Part shown: piece by piece, positions 29,066 to 36,797 of the stretch
Layout: each line of letters starts with the position of its first letter
How positions within the stretch are numbered: position 1 is the stretch's first letter
DNA from: Streptomyces antnestii
GTDB lineage: Bacteria; Actinomycetota; Actinomycetes; Streptomycetales; Streptomycetaceae
Length of the DNA stretch: 64,000 nucleotides
Assembly (NCBI RefSeq): GCF_004005495.1
Contig: NZ_RZYA01000005.1
Coordinates: forward strand, 248,001 to 312,000
Reading direction: 5' to 3'
The notes under the pieces: generated by a model
Database searches by the model: none
Seen by the model: only the letters and a program-made list of their open reading frames with translations
Told to the model about the DNA's origin: nothing
Made by a program: the position numbers and the translations under genes

Positions 29066-29154
29066 GCGCAGTTCCCCGCGCCCCTTTTCAGGGGCGTGCG
29101 TGGCTGGGGTTGCGCCCACGCGGCGGAGCCGCATGTGTCACGGCCCCGCGCCCC
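29066..29154 (+). repeat. Dispersed intergenic repeat, copy C (composite)
   Basis: The first part, 29066-29085, is identical to copy B over 20 bases. The second part, 29112-29154, matches the reverse complement of copy A at 42 of 43 bases. Related inverted motifs CCCCTTTTCAGGGGC and CCCCTTGTCAGGGGC (29081-29095 and 29151-29165) flank the second part. It occupies most of the gene-free stretch between pheT and the SpoIIE-type phosphatase gene (28991-29333); nothing else is seen there. Confidence 0.85.
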
Positions 29155-29333
29155 TTGTCAGGGGCCTGTGCGTGGCCCTTTCTGGGCGCATAAATGCAGG
29201 CTTCCGTAGGGTTCCTCACTCGTTTGGGTGACAAGTGGGGGCGATCTGGCCCTCTTCGGGCAGGTGGTGGACAGAATCGTTCCGGTCCGCCGGGCCTACC
29301 GCGCTGAGCTGGGCCTTAGGGAGGCCGCCAGCA

Positions 29334-30434
29334 ATGATCCGTATCCGTCACAGGACGCCCTCCCGCCCCCGTACCCCTCGCTTGTGCCGCGCTCTCGATC
29401 TGGCGCTGCCCACGGCGTGGGGCGCCGTGGCGATCACCTTCAAGCTGGCCTGTCCGCTGGCCCAGCAGTCCGGGCTCGGCGCGCGCATCGTGTCCAGCGC
29501 CGTCTTCTTCGCCGTGGGGACCGGCCTGATACTCCATGTGCGGCGCGGGTTCCTGCGCGAACTGCACCAGCTGCGCCGGATCGCGGGGGCCGCGCAGAAC
29601 GTACTGCTGCGCCCGCTGCCGCCCCGCATCGACGGACTCGCGGTCGCCGCGGGACAGCTCTCGGCCGACCGGGGCGCCACCGTCGGCGGTGACCTGTACG
29701 AGGTCGTCGCCACCGACCACGGTGTGCGCATCGTCATGGGGGACGTGCGCGGACACGGCCTGGCCGCCCTCGCGACCGTGGCCGCCGTCCTCGGCAGCTT
29801 CCGCGAGGCCGCGCACGACGAGGCCGAACTGGCCTGTGTGCTGCGGAGACTGGAGCGGGCCATGGCCCGGCATCTGCGGGAGCGCGCCCGGGACGAGCAC
29901 CCCGCGGCGGGCGGCGCCGAACCGGTCAGCCCGGTCGCGGAGGAGTTCGTCACCGTACTGCTCCTGGAGATCCGGGGGGACGGTGAGGTGATCGCCCTCA
30001 ACTGCGGGCACCCGTGGCCGTATCTGCTGCGCAGCCGCGTGGGTTCCGCGCCCGGGGCAGCGCGCGGGTACGCCGAACCGGTCGCGGGCGGCGATCCCCT
30101 GCCGCCGCTCGGCCCGTTCCCGCTGCCGGCCGAACTGCCCGTCGTCGCGTGCGGGCGGCTGCTTCCCGGGGAGGGGCTCCTGCTGCACACCGACGGGCTC
30201 GAGGACGCGCGGGACGCCCGCGGCCGGTTCTTCCCGCTGCAGGCCGCGCTCGCCGAGGCCGTCCGCGTCCAGCCGGTGGTCCCGCAGGCCGTCATCCGTA
30301 CCGTGTACGACCGACTCCTGCGCCACACCGGCGGGTTACCGGCCGACGACGCCGCGCTGCTCGTCCTGCGCAACGACCGCAGGAGGGTTCCCGTGCAGCA
30401 CGGGGAGCCGAGGGTCCACAGCGGCGCCAAATGA
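29334..30434 (+). CDS. PP2C/SpoIIE-type protein serine phosphatase, membrane-anchored
   Basis: The protein has 366 residues. Two hydrophobic segments lie at about residues 19-40 and 48-66. The PP2C/SpoIIE domain shows GGDLYEVV, VMGDVRGHGLAA (the metal-binding aspartate-glycine pair), LNCGHPWPYLL and PADDAALLVLRN. Such enzymes dephosphorylate anti-sigma-factor antagonists or similar regulators. There is no adjacent anti-sigma or STAS gene, so the target is unknown. ATG at 29334 is preferred because AGGGAGG precedes it. Confidence 0.88.
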   Translation: MIRIRHRTPSRPRTPRLCRALDLALPTAWGAVAITFKLACPLAQQSGLGARIVSSAVFFAVGTGLILHVRRGFLRELHQLRRIAGAAQNVLLRPLPPRIDGLAVAAGQLSADRGATVGGDLYEVVATDHGVRIVMGDVRGHGLAALATVAAVLGSFREAAHDEAELACVLRRLERAMARHLRERARDEHPAAGGAEPVSPVAEEFVTVLLLEIRGDGEVIALNCGHPWPYLLRSRVGSAPGAARGYAEPVAGGDPLPPLGPFPLPAELPVVACGRLLPGEGLLLHTDGLEDARDARGRFFPLQAALAEAVRVQPVVPQAVIRTVYDRLLRHTGGLPADDAALLVLRNDRRRVPVQHGEPRVHSGAK

Positions 30435-30459
30435 ACGAGCGGCCCCGGGGCTCCCGGGG

Positions 30460-30512
30460 CGCGCCGTCCGTCGGCCACGGAGTGTCGGGCAGGCGGCCGG
30501 ACGGACGGCGCG
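30460..30512 (+). terminator. Long-loop hairpin after the SpoIIE-type phosphatase gene
   Basis: CGCGCCGTCCGTC at 30460-30472 pairs perfectly with 30500-30512; GGCC/GGCC can extend it inward. It is probably the terminator of the phosphatase gene. Confidence 0.5.
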
Positions 30513-30636
30513 AAGCGGGCCGCCGCACTGTATGAGGGGGAGCCGGCGGCCCGGCGGGCCTCTTACGAGGCAGTTCAGTCAATCGAGTTGCATCACGCCA
30601 CAAAAGAGTGCGCAACACCCGGATTCGGGCACTCGG

Positions 30637-30670
30637 TTCACACCCCGTGTGAAGCCCGCTCCACTACGCT
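30637..30670 (+). promoter_or_regulatory. Palindromic operator TTCACAC-CCC-GTGTGAA with downstream -10
   Basis: A perfect 7-bp inverted repeat with a three-base centre lies at 30637-30653. A TACGCT -10-like element follows at 30665-30670, about 29 bases before the ATG of the NsdA-like gene. The palindrome covers where the -35 should be, which suggests repression of that gene. Confidence 0.55.
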
Positions 30671-30698
30671 GTCGGCACCGAGCCACCGGAGAGCATCC

Positions 30699-32039
30699 AT
30701 GCAGCCCAACACCCTGCTCGACGCGATCCTCGACGAGGCCGGGATCTCCCACGCCGGCCTCGCCGCGCACGTGAACCAGGCGGGCCGGGCCCGGGGTCTC
30801 GCCCTGCGCTACGAACACACCGCCGTGGCCCGGTGGTTGAAGGGTCAGCGGCCGCGCGGCCAGGTACCCGACCTGATCTGCGAAGTGCTCGCGTCCCGGC
30901 TGCACCGGCCCGTCACCCTCGACGACATCGGCCTCGGCGTGCCCGGCGAACCGGCGGGCACGCACGGCCAGACCCTCTCCGGATTCGTCGAACGCGCCAC
31001 CGCCCTGTGGCGCTCCGACGAACAGCAGCGCCCCCACATACTCGGCGCGCCGGCCGTCACGGGGACCCCGGCCGTGATGCCCGTATGGGAGTGGGAGAAC
31101 CCGCCCGAGGACACCGACGTGTCGCGCGGCGGGCGGCACCGGGTCAGCCACACCGACCTGGAGATGATGCGCTCGGCCCGCACGCACTACGAGCAGATGT
31201 ACCGCAAGGCCGGCGGCATCGCGACGCGCACCCGCATCGTCGGCTTCCTCAACGCCGAGGCGGCGCCCCTGCTGCGCGGCAGCTACACCGACGCGACCGG
31301 ACGCCAACTGCACCGCGCCACCGGCGGGTTGGTCGCCATCGCCGGGATCTGCGCCTACGACTCCGACGCGCACGGCCTCGCCCAGCGCTACTTCCACCAG
31401 GCCCTGCGCCTCGCCAAGGCGAGCGGGGACCGGGGGCTCGGCGCGTACGTCATAGCCCTGCTGGTCAACCAGGCGCTCCACATGCGTGAGTACCGGCAGT
31501 CGGTGGCCTTCGCGGAGGCGGCGCTGCGGGCCGCGGGACGCCACATCACGCCCGCCCTCGCATCGGATCTGTACGCGATGCAGGCGAAGGCGTACGCACA
31601 CCTCGGCGACGGCACCAGCGCCCTGTCCTGCATCCGGCGTGCCGAGTCGGCCGCCGACCGCATCCGGCGCGGACACGAACCGGACGAGACGGGATATGTG
31701 CAGCCCGGACTCGTCAACGTACAAGTGGCGGAAGCCCTGTTGAGCCTCGGTGACCTCGCCGCGGCGCGCGAGCACGCGGCCGCGGCCGTGCACAATCCGG
31801 CCCATGACCGGGGACGGGTGCACCGCCTGGCCATGCTCAGCCAGATCGAACTGAGGCAGGGCAACGCCGAGAAGGCGGTCGCGATCGCGGTCGAGATGGC
31901 CGAGCAGGCACGCGGAATGGAGTCACAGCGGCTGCGCGACAGACTCCGGGCGGTACGCGAACACCTGGTGCGCAACGGCTGTGCCGGCACGGCCGAGGCC
32001 GCCGAACTCATCGACGGGGCACTGCGCGTACCGCTCTGA
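30699..32039 (+). CDS. NsdA-like regulator with degenerate HTH and TPR-type repeats
   Basis: The protein has 446 residues. The N-terminal part (LLDAILDEAGISHAGLAAHV and HTAVARWLKGQRPR) is a divergent XRE-like helix-turn-helix. The C-terminal two thirds are helical TPR-like repeats (LAQRYFHQALRLAKASGDRG; SALSCIRRAESAADRIRRG). This layout is that of the NsdA family, negative regulators of sporulation and antibiotic production in Streptomyces. A paralogue rather than NsdA itself is likely. ATG at 30699 with GGAGAG upstream; the open frame further upstream covers the promoter and palindrome. Confidence 0.8.
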   Translation: MQPNTLLDAILDEAGISHAGLAAHVNQAGRARGLALRYEHTAVARWLKGQRPRGQVPDLICEVLASRLHRPVTLDDIGLGVPGEPAGTHGQTLSGFVERATALWRSDEQQRPHILGAPAVTGTPAVMPVWEWENPPEDTDVSRGGRHRVSHTDLEMMRSARTHYEQMYRKAGGIATRTRIVGFLNAEAAPLLRGSYTDATGRQLHRATGGLVAIAGICAYDSDAHGLAQRYFHQALRLAKASGDRGLGAYVIALLVNQALHMREYRQSVAFAEAALRAAGRHITPALASDLYAMQAKAYAHLGDGTSALSCIRRAESAADRIRRGHEPDETGYVQPGLVNVQVAEALLSLGDLAAAREHAAAAVHNPAHDRGRVHRLAMLSQIELRQGNAEKAVAIAVEMAEQARGMESQRLRDRLRAVREHLVRNGCAGTAEAAELIDGALRVPL

Positions 32040-32113
32040 GCCGTCCCCGCACCGCTCTCTCCCGCTCCGCTGCTGCGATATTGCCATCTAACTCGGCGGA
32101 AGGTGGCAGAACC

Positions 32114-32656
32114 GTGCAGTGGACGAAACAAGACGAGCAAACCGTGTATGAAAACCGCTGGTTCAGGGTCAATCTCGCGGACGTCGAACTGCCGGACGGC
32201 CGGCATCTGGACCACTTCGTCATACGGCTGCGGCCCGTCGCCGTGGCCACCGTGGTCAACGACGCGAACGAGGTGCTGCTCCTGTGGCGGCACCGCTTCA
32301 TCACCGACAGCTGGGGCTGGGAGCTCCCGGCCGGGGTGGTCGAGGACGGCGAAGACATCGTTGCCGCGGCCGCCAGGGAACTCGAGGAGGAGACCGGCTG
32401 GCGGCCGGGACCCTTACGCCACCTGATGAGCGTGGAGCCGTCCAACGGGCTCGAGGACGCCCGGCACCACGTCTACTGGGCCGAGGAGGGGGTGTACGTC
32501 GGCCATCCCGAGGACGACTTCGAGTCGGACCGCCGGGAGTGGGTCCCCCTCAAGCTCGTCCCCGACATGGTCGCCCGCGGTGAGGTCCCGGCCGCCAACA
32601 TGGCGGCGGCGCTGCTGATGCTGCACCATCTCCGGCTCGGGCAGGACGGACCCTGA
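32114..32656 (+). CDS. Nudix hydrolase, ADP-ribose pyrophosphatase type
   Basis: The protein has 180 residues with a complete Nudix box matching Gx5Ex7REUxEExGU, starting at GVVEDGE and ending RELEEETGW, near residues 75-97. The closest type is ADP-ribose or nucleotide-sugar pyrophosphatase, which cleaves NDP-X with Mg2+. GTG at 32114 with GGAAGGTGG upstream. It lies 74 bases after the NsdA-like gene and could be co-transcribed. Confidence 0.88.
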   Translation: MQWTKQDEQTVYENRWFRVNLADVELPDGRHLDHFVIRLRPVAVATVVNDANEVLLLWRHRFITDSWGWELPAGVVEDGEDIVAAAARELEEETGWRPGPLRHLMSVEPSNGLEDARHHVYWAEEGVYVGHPEDDFESDRREWVPLKLVPDMVARGEVPAANMAAALLMLHHLRLGQDGP

Positions 32657-32664
32657 GGCCCGCC

Positions 32665-32922
32665 CTAGTGACCGAGTGCCTGCCAGAGCGTGAGGGCGAG
32701 GGCGCCGGCCGCGGTGAGCGCGGTGACGGCCTGCAGCGGCCAGCGGGTGTGTTCGAGTGCGGCGACCCGGGTGTTCAGGTCGTCCTGTTCCTTCACGCTC
32801 TGCTCGTCGCGCTGGGTGAGCAGCGCCAGCCTGCCGTCGACGCGGGCCAGGCCCACATCGAGGCTGCGGCGTAACTCAGCGAGTTCTTCCGGGACCACGG
32901 GACGCTCGGGGTCGGCGGTCAC
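32665..32922 (-). CDS. Small coiled-coil protein with C-terminal membrane anchor
   Basis: The protein has 85 residues. A helical, charged stretch (EELAELRRSLDVGLARVDGR to about residue 60) looks like a coiled coil, followed by one membrane helix (AVTALTAAGALALTLWQAL). No family was recognised; tail-anchored coiled coils of this size are common in Streptomyces and phage. The GTG at 32922 has an excellent AAAGGAG site seven bases upstream; longer frames lack one. It converges with the Nudix gene. Confidence 0.7.
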   Translation of the reverse strand: MTADPERPVVPEELAELRRSLDVGLARVDGRLALLTQRDEQSVKEQDDLNTRVAALEHTRWPLQAVTALTAAGALALTLWQALGH

Positions 32923-33118
32923 GGGTCGGCTCCTTTCCGTAGCGGAACACATCTCTTGTCCTACGCACGGAAAGTCAACTCGCCTGGTGGGTGCGGCGGG
33001 AGAGTGTGCGATGGGCATATGCGAGCCCGGTGCGCACACCCTGTGCGAATGGTTCGGGCCCAGCACTCCGAAGAGCGCCGGGCCCGAAACCGCCGGTCAC
33101 ACAGAGTCAACGGCAGGT

Positions 33119-33178
33119 GATCACGTGTACTGCGATCAGGCTTACTGGGATCACGTGTACCGGCATCACGTGTACTGG
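33119..33178 (-). repeat. Four-copy 15-bp tandem repeat across the stop of the hydroxybutyryl-CoA dehydrogenase gene
   Basis: Units at 33119-33133, 33134-33148, 33149-33163 and 33164-33178 follow SATCACGTGTACYGS; the second is divergent (GATCAGGCTTACTGG). The stop codon of the minus-strand dehydrogenase gene lies in the last unit. Confidence 0.88.
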
Positions 33179-34038
33179 TAGAAGCCCGAGCCCGTCTTGC
33201 GGCCGAGGCGGCCCGCGTCGACCATCCGCTGGAGCAGCGGGGGAGCGGCGTACAGGGGCTCCTTGTACTCGGCGTACATGGAGTCCGCGATGGAGACGAT
33301 CGTGTCGAGGCCGATCAGGTCGGAGAGCTTGAGCGGACCCATCGGGTGGGCGCAGCCCAGCTCCATGCCGTTGTCGATGTCCTCGCGGCTCGCGATGCCG
33401 GACTCGAACATCCGGATGGAGGACAGCAGATACGGCACCAGGAGCGCGTTCACCACGAAGCCCGAGCGGTCCTGGGCGCGGATCGCGTGCTTGCCGAGGA
33501 TCTTCTCGACGAGGGCCTGGGCACGGCTGATGGTGCCCTCGGAGGTGGTGAGCGCGGGGATCAGCTCGACGAGCTTCTGGACCGGCGCCGGGTTGAAGAA
33601 GTGGATGCCGATGACGTGGTCGGGGCGCGAGGTCGCCACGGCCAGCTTGACCAGCGGGATCGAGGAGGTGTTGGAGGCCAGGATGGCGTCCTGACGGGTG
33701 ACGACCTGGTCGAGGACCTGGAAGATCTCCGTCTTGACCTGCTCGTTCTCTACGACGGCCTCGATGGTGAGGTCCCGGTCGGCGAACTCCCCGAGGTCGG
33801 TGGTGAAGCTCAGGCGGTCCAGGGTCTCGGCCAGTTCGGCTTCGCTGATCTTGCCGCGCTCGGCCGCCTTGGAGAGGGAGTTGTGCAGCCGGGTACGGCC
33901 GATCTCCAGGGCCTCGCCGGTGGTCTCCGCCACCATGACGTCCAGACCGGCGCGGGCGCAGACCTCTGCGATCCCGGCTCCCATCTGGCCGCAGCCCACC
34001 ACTCCGACGCGCTGGATGTCCCCCATAGGGTCGGTCAC
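33166..34038 (-). CDS. 3-hydroxybutyryl-CoA dehydrogenase
   Basis: The protein has 290 residues. The Rossmann loop is VGVVGCGQMGAGIAEV, and the catalytic region IGIHFFNPAPVQKLVELI contains the active-site histidine. The C-terminal helical domain includes SGFVVNALLVPYLLSS. It interconverts 3-hydroxybutyryl-CoA and acetoacetyl-CoA with NAD(P), linking to polyhydroxybutyrate, butyryl-CoA and ethylmalonyl-CoA metabolism. GTG at 34038 has AAAGG upstream; an ATG at 34026 is the alternative. The last codons lie in a tandem repeat. Confidence 0.92.
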   Translation of the reverse strand: MTDPMGDIQRVGVVGCGQMGAGIAEVCARAGLDVMVAETTGEALEIGRTRLHNSLSKAAERGKISEAELAETLDRLSFTTDLGEFADRDLTIEAVVENEQVKTEIFQVLDQVVTRQDAILASNTSSIPLVKLAVATSRPDHVIGIHFFNPAPVQKLVELIPALTTSEGTISRAQALVEKILGKHAIRAQDRSGFVVNALLVPYLLSSIRMFESGIASREDIDNGMELGCAHPMGPLKLSDLIGLDTIVSIADSMYAEYKEPLYAAPPLLQRMVDAGRLGRKTGSGFYQYT

Positions 34039-34201
34039 CTCGTGCCTTTCGCTGTTCTCCGGCCGGCAGGACCCCCGGGTTCCGGCGCCTGCCTCGGCCC
34101 TGCACGTTACTCGGAACCTCCCCGATGCGGCGGCCCGGGTCGGGCATGCTGTCCCCAGTGCGGCCCGGGACGGCTGGGCCTGTTGGCCAGGGGGTGTACG
34201 G

Positions 34202-35410
34202 ATGAGGCATTTGTCACGCAGGGGCTTCACGGTGGCGGCGGCCGCCGCGCTGACCGGGCTCGCCGCGGGTGACGCGGTGGCGGCGCCGTCGGGCGGCGCC
34301 CCGGTGGCCCACGACATGCGGGGCATGTGGGTGGCGACCGTGGCCAACCGGGACTGGCCCTCGAAGCCGGGCCTGAGCGCGGCCCAGCAGCGCACGGAGC
34401 TCATCGCCATGCTCGACACCGCGGTGAGCCGCCGCCTGAACGCGGTCGTCTTCCAGGTGCGGCCGACGGCCGACGCGCTGTGGCCGTCCCCGTACGAGCC
34501 GTGGTCGGCGGTCCTCACCGGGACGCAGGGCAAGGACCCCGGCTGGGACCCGCTCGGCACGGCCGTGACGGAGGCGCACCGGCGCGGGCTCGAACTGCAC
34601 GCCTGGTTCAACCCCTACCGCGTCGCGAACCACACGGACCCGTCCCGCCTCGCGGCCACGCACCCGGCCCGCCTGCACCCCGACTGGGCCGTCCCCTACG
34701 GCGGCAAGCTCTACTACAACCCGGGCCTGCCCGAGGTGCGCCGCTTCGTGCAGGACGCGATGCTCGACGCCGTCCGCCGCTACGACATCGACGCCGTCCA
34801 CTGGGACGACTACTTCTACCCGTACCCGGTGGCCGGCCAGGTCTTCGACGACGACGCCGCGTACGCCGAGCACGGCGGGAACTTCGCTGACCGGGACGCC
34901 TGGCGGCGCGACAACACCGACCGGCTCGTGCGCGAGATGGCCACGAGCGTGAAGGAGATCAGACCGCGCACCCAGTTCGGGATCAGCCCCTTCGGCGTCT
35001 GGCGCAACGCCGCGACGGACCCCCTCGGCTCGGACACCCGCGCGGGCGTCCAGACGTACGACGACCTGCACGCCGACACCCGCAGGTGGGTGCGCGAGCG
35101 CTGGATCGACTACATCTGCCCGCAGCTCTACTGGAACATCGGCTTCGCCGCCGCGGACTACGCGAAGCTCGTCCCCTGGTGGTCGGACGTCGTACGCGGG
35201 ACGGGGGTGCGCCTCTACGCGGGTGAGGCGCTCTACAAGGCGGGCGATCCGGCGCAGCCCGCGGCCTGGCAGGACCCGGCCGAGCTCTCCCGCCACCTCA
35301 CCTTCACCGAGCGCTTCCCGCAGGTGCGGGGCCATGTGTTCTTCTCGGCGACGGAGGTGGGCGCCGACCGGATCGGTGCCATGGCCCAGGTGGTCGACGA
35401 CCACTACTGA
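34202..35410 (+). CDS. Tat-exported glycoside hydrolase-like protein (GHL10/DUF187, YngK type)
   Basis: The protein has 402 residues. The N terminus MRHLSRRGFTVAAAAALTGL is a Tat signal. The (beta/alpha)8 domain shows MRGMWVATVANRDWP, NAVVFQVRPTADALWPS, LHAWFNPYRV and IDAVHWDDYFYPYP, typical of GHL10. Such proteins act outside the cell on polysaccharides or peptidoglycan-related glycans; the substrate is unproven. It is a stand-alone gene, divergent from the dehydrogenase and convergent with the DUF1918 gene. Confidence 0.88.
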   Translation: MRHLSRRGFTVAAAAALTGLAAGDAVAAPSGGAPVAHDMRGMWVATVANRDWPSKPGLSAAQQRTELIAMLDTAVSRRLNAVVFQVRPTADALWPSPYEPWSAVLTGTQGKDPGWDPLGTAVTEAHRRGLELHAWFNPYRVANHTDPSRLAATHPARLHPDWAVPYGGKLYYNPGLPEVRRFVQDAMLDAVRRYDIDAVHWDDYFYPYPVAGQVFDDDAAYAEHGGNFADRDAWRRDNTDRLVREMATSVKEIRPRTQFGISPFGVWRNAATDPLGSDTRAGVQTYDDLHADTRRWVRERWIDYICPQLYWNIGFAAADYAKLVPWWSDVVRGTGVRLYAGEALYKAGDPAQPAAWQDPAELSRHLTFTERFPQVRGHVFFSATEVGADRIGAMAQVVDDHY

Positions 35411-35434
35411 GCCGCGGACCACCCCTGGGAGGTG

Positions 35435-35632
35435 TTACTGGGAAGCCGGCTCCTCGTGCTGCACGACAGAGTCGGGGCCCGGTGACATCACCGTCTCGTG
35501 GCCGTCCTGGAAGCGGACCCGGAACGGCGGCTCGCCGTCCTGGCCCATGACTTCGACGATCTCGGCGACCCGGTCGTGCTCGCCCACGGTCCTGCCGTGA
35601 ACCCGCAGATGGTCGCCCTTGGTGGCATGCAT
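35435..35632 (-). CDS. DUF1918 small protein
   Basis: The protein has 65 residues, beginning MHATKGDHLRVHGRTVGEH and with FRVRFQDGHETVMSPGPDS, the DUF1918 signature. The fold is a small SH3-like barrel; the function is unknown. The ATG at 35632 gives the normal family length. Confidence 0.88.
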   Translation of the reverse strand: MHATKGDHLRVHGRTVGEHDRVAEIVEVMGQDGEPPFRVRFQDGHETVMSPGPDSVVQHEEPASQ

Positions 35633-35769
35633 CGTGAGTGACCTCCTCGTCCCTCGTCGACCCGTATCTGACCCGTATCTCAAGAGTAGGACCGGGGCCC
35701 GGGGTTGGGGACCCTGAACGGGCCCCTCAGCGGGCCCCTCAGTGGAGGGACTCGGGCGGGGGACGGCGG

Positions 35770-36786
35770 TCAGGTGCGGGCGCGCTGGGTGACGGCGATG
35801 CACACGAGGACGGCGGCCGCGGTCAGGGGCGCGGCGGGGGAGAGGTGCTCACCGAGCAGGAACACCGACCAGACCAGGGTGAGCAGTGGCTGGGCCAGCT
35901 GCAGCTGGCTCGCCTTCGGTACGCCGATCACGGCCATGCCGCGGTACCAGACGACCAGGCCCACGAACTGCGAGCCCGCGGCCACCCAGAGCACCCCCGC
36001 CACGGCGTGCCCCGTCAGGTGGAGGGGCTCGTGGGTCAGCGCGACCAGCGCTCCCGGGACGGTGAGCGGCAGACACATCACGAGTGCCCAGCCGACGACC
36101 TGCCACCCCGGCATGACGCGGGCCAGCCAGCCGCCCTCCGTGTAACCGGCGGCGCAGATGAGAAGCGCGCCGAAGAGGTACAGGTCGGCCGTCGTGAGCG
36201 TGCCGCCGCTCTGCTGCACGGTGAACGCGATCACCGCGGCGGCGCCCGCGCACGCCGCGATCCAGAAGCTCCGCGAGGGCCGCGCCCCCGTGCGCAGCGC
36301 CGAGAACAGGGCGGTCGTGAGCGGCAGCAGTCCGACGACGACGGCGGAGTGCGCGGTCGTGGCCGTCTCCAGGGCGAGCGTCGTCAGCAGCGGGAACCCG
36401 AGCACGACACCCGTGCCGACGACCGCGAGACCGGCCCAGTGGCGGCGCTCGGGGACGGGGACGCGCAGCGCGAGCAGACAGGATCCGGCGATCACGGCGG
36501 CGAGGACGCTGCGCACGGTGACGAGGCTCCACGGCCCGAAGCCTTCGAGACCCCAGGCGGTGGCGGGGAAGGTGAGCGAGAAGGCGGTGACACCGAGCGC
36601 GGCGAGGACGGCTCCTCCTCGCTTGGCCTTTTTGGTGAGCGAGCCGTTCCGGGTGAGCGAGCCGTCCCGGGCGTCCCGGGTGGGGGAGGGCCGCTGCTCG
36701 GGGCCCGGCGTGGGGCCCGGTGCAGGGCTCGCGCCGGTGGTGACTGCTATCCCGGTGCGGGTGGTAGCGCTATTCTCTGTCCTCAT
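35770..36786 (-). CDS. EamA/DMT-family transporter
   Basis: The protein has 338 residues with ten membrane helices after an N-terminal tail of about 55 mostly polar residues. Two EamA repeats are recognisable. It probably exports an amino acid or other metabolite. It is divergent from a MocR-type regulator and the two start codons share bases: the complement of this ATG (CAT, 36784-36786) overlaps the regulator ATG (36785-36787). No Shine-Dalgarno site exists, so the mRNA may be leaderless. Confidence 0.85.
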   Translation of the reverse strand: MRTENSATTRTGIAVTTGASPAPGPTPGPEQRPSPTRDARDGSLTRNGSLTKKAKRGGAVLAALGVTAFSLTFPATAWGLEGFGPWSLVTVRSVLAAVIAGSCLLALRVPVPERRHWAGLAVVGTGVVLGFPLLTTLALETATTAHSAVVVGLLPLTTALFSALRTGARPSRSFWIAACAGAAAVIAFTVQQSGGTLTTADLYLFGALLICAAGYTEGGWLARVMPGWQVVGWALVMCLPLTVPGALVALTHEPLHLTGHAVAGVLWVAAGSQFVGLVVWYRGMAVIGVPKASQLQLAQPLLTLVWSVFLLGEHLSPAAPLTAAAVLVCIAVTQRART

Positions 36787-36797
36787 GCATGAGCGTA
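36771..36797. promoter_or_regulatory. Divergent leaderless promoter pair between MocR regulator and EamA genes
   Basis: On the plus strand TATTCT (36771-36776) lies eight bases before the MocR ATG. On the minus strand TACGCT (complement of 36792-36797) lies five bases before the EamA ATG. Both spacings fit transcripts starting at or near the A of ATG. Each -10 falls inside the other gene's coding start. Confidence 0.45.

Noticed and set aside
26216..29134. A 972-codon open frame antisense to pheS and pheT
   Set aside because: It mirrors the GC-rich third codon positions of pheST; no domain, no start site, and the sense strand is certain.
33119..33178. Short direct repeats as a possible CRISPR array
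   Set aside because: Units are contiguous, 15 bp long, with no spacers and no cas genes; they form a simple tandem repeat. The same holds for the other arrays.
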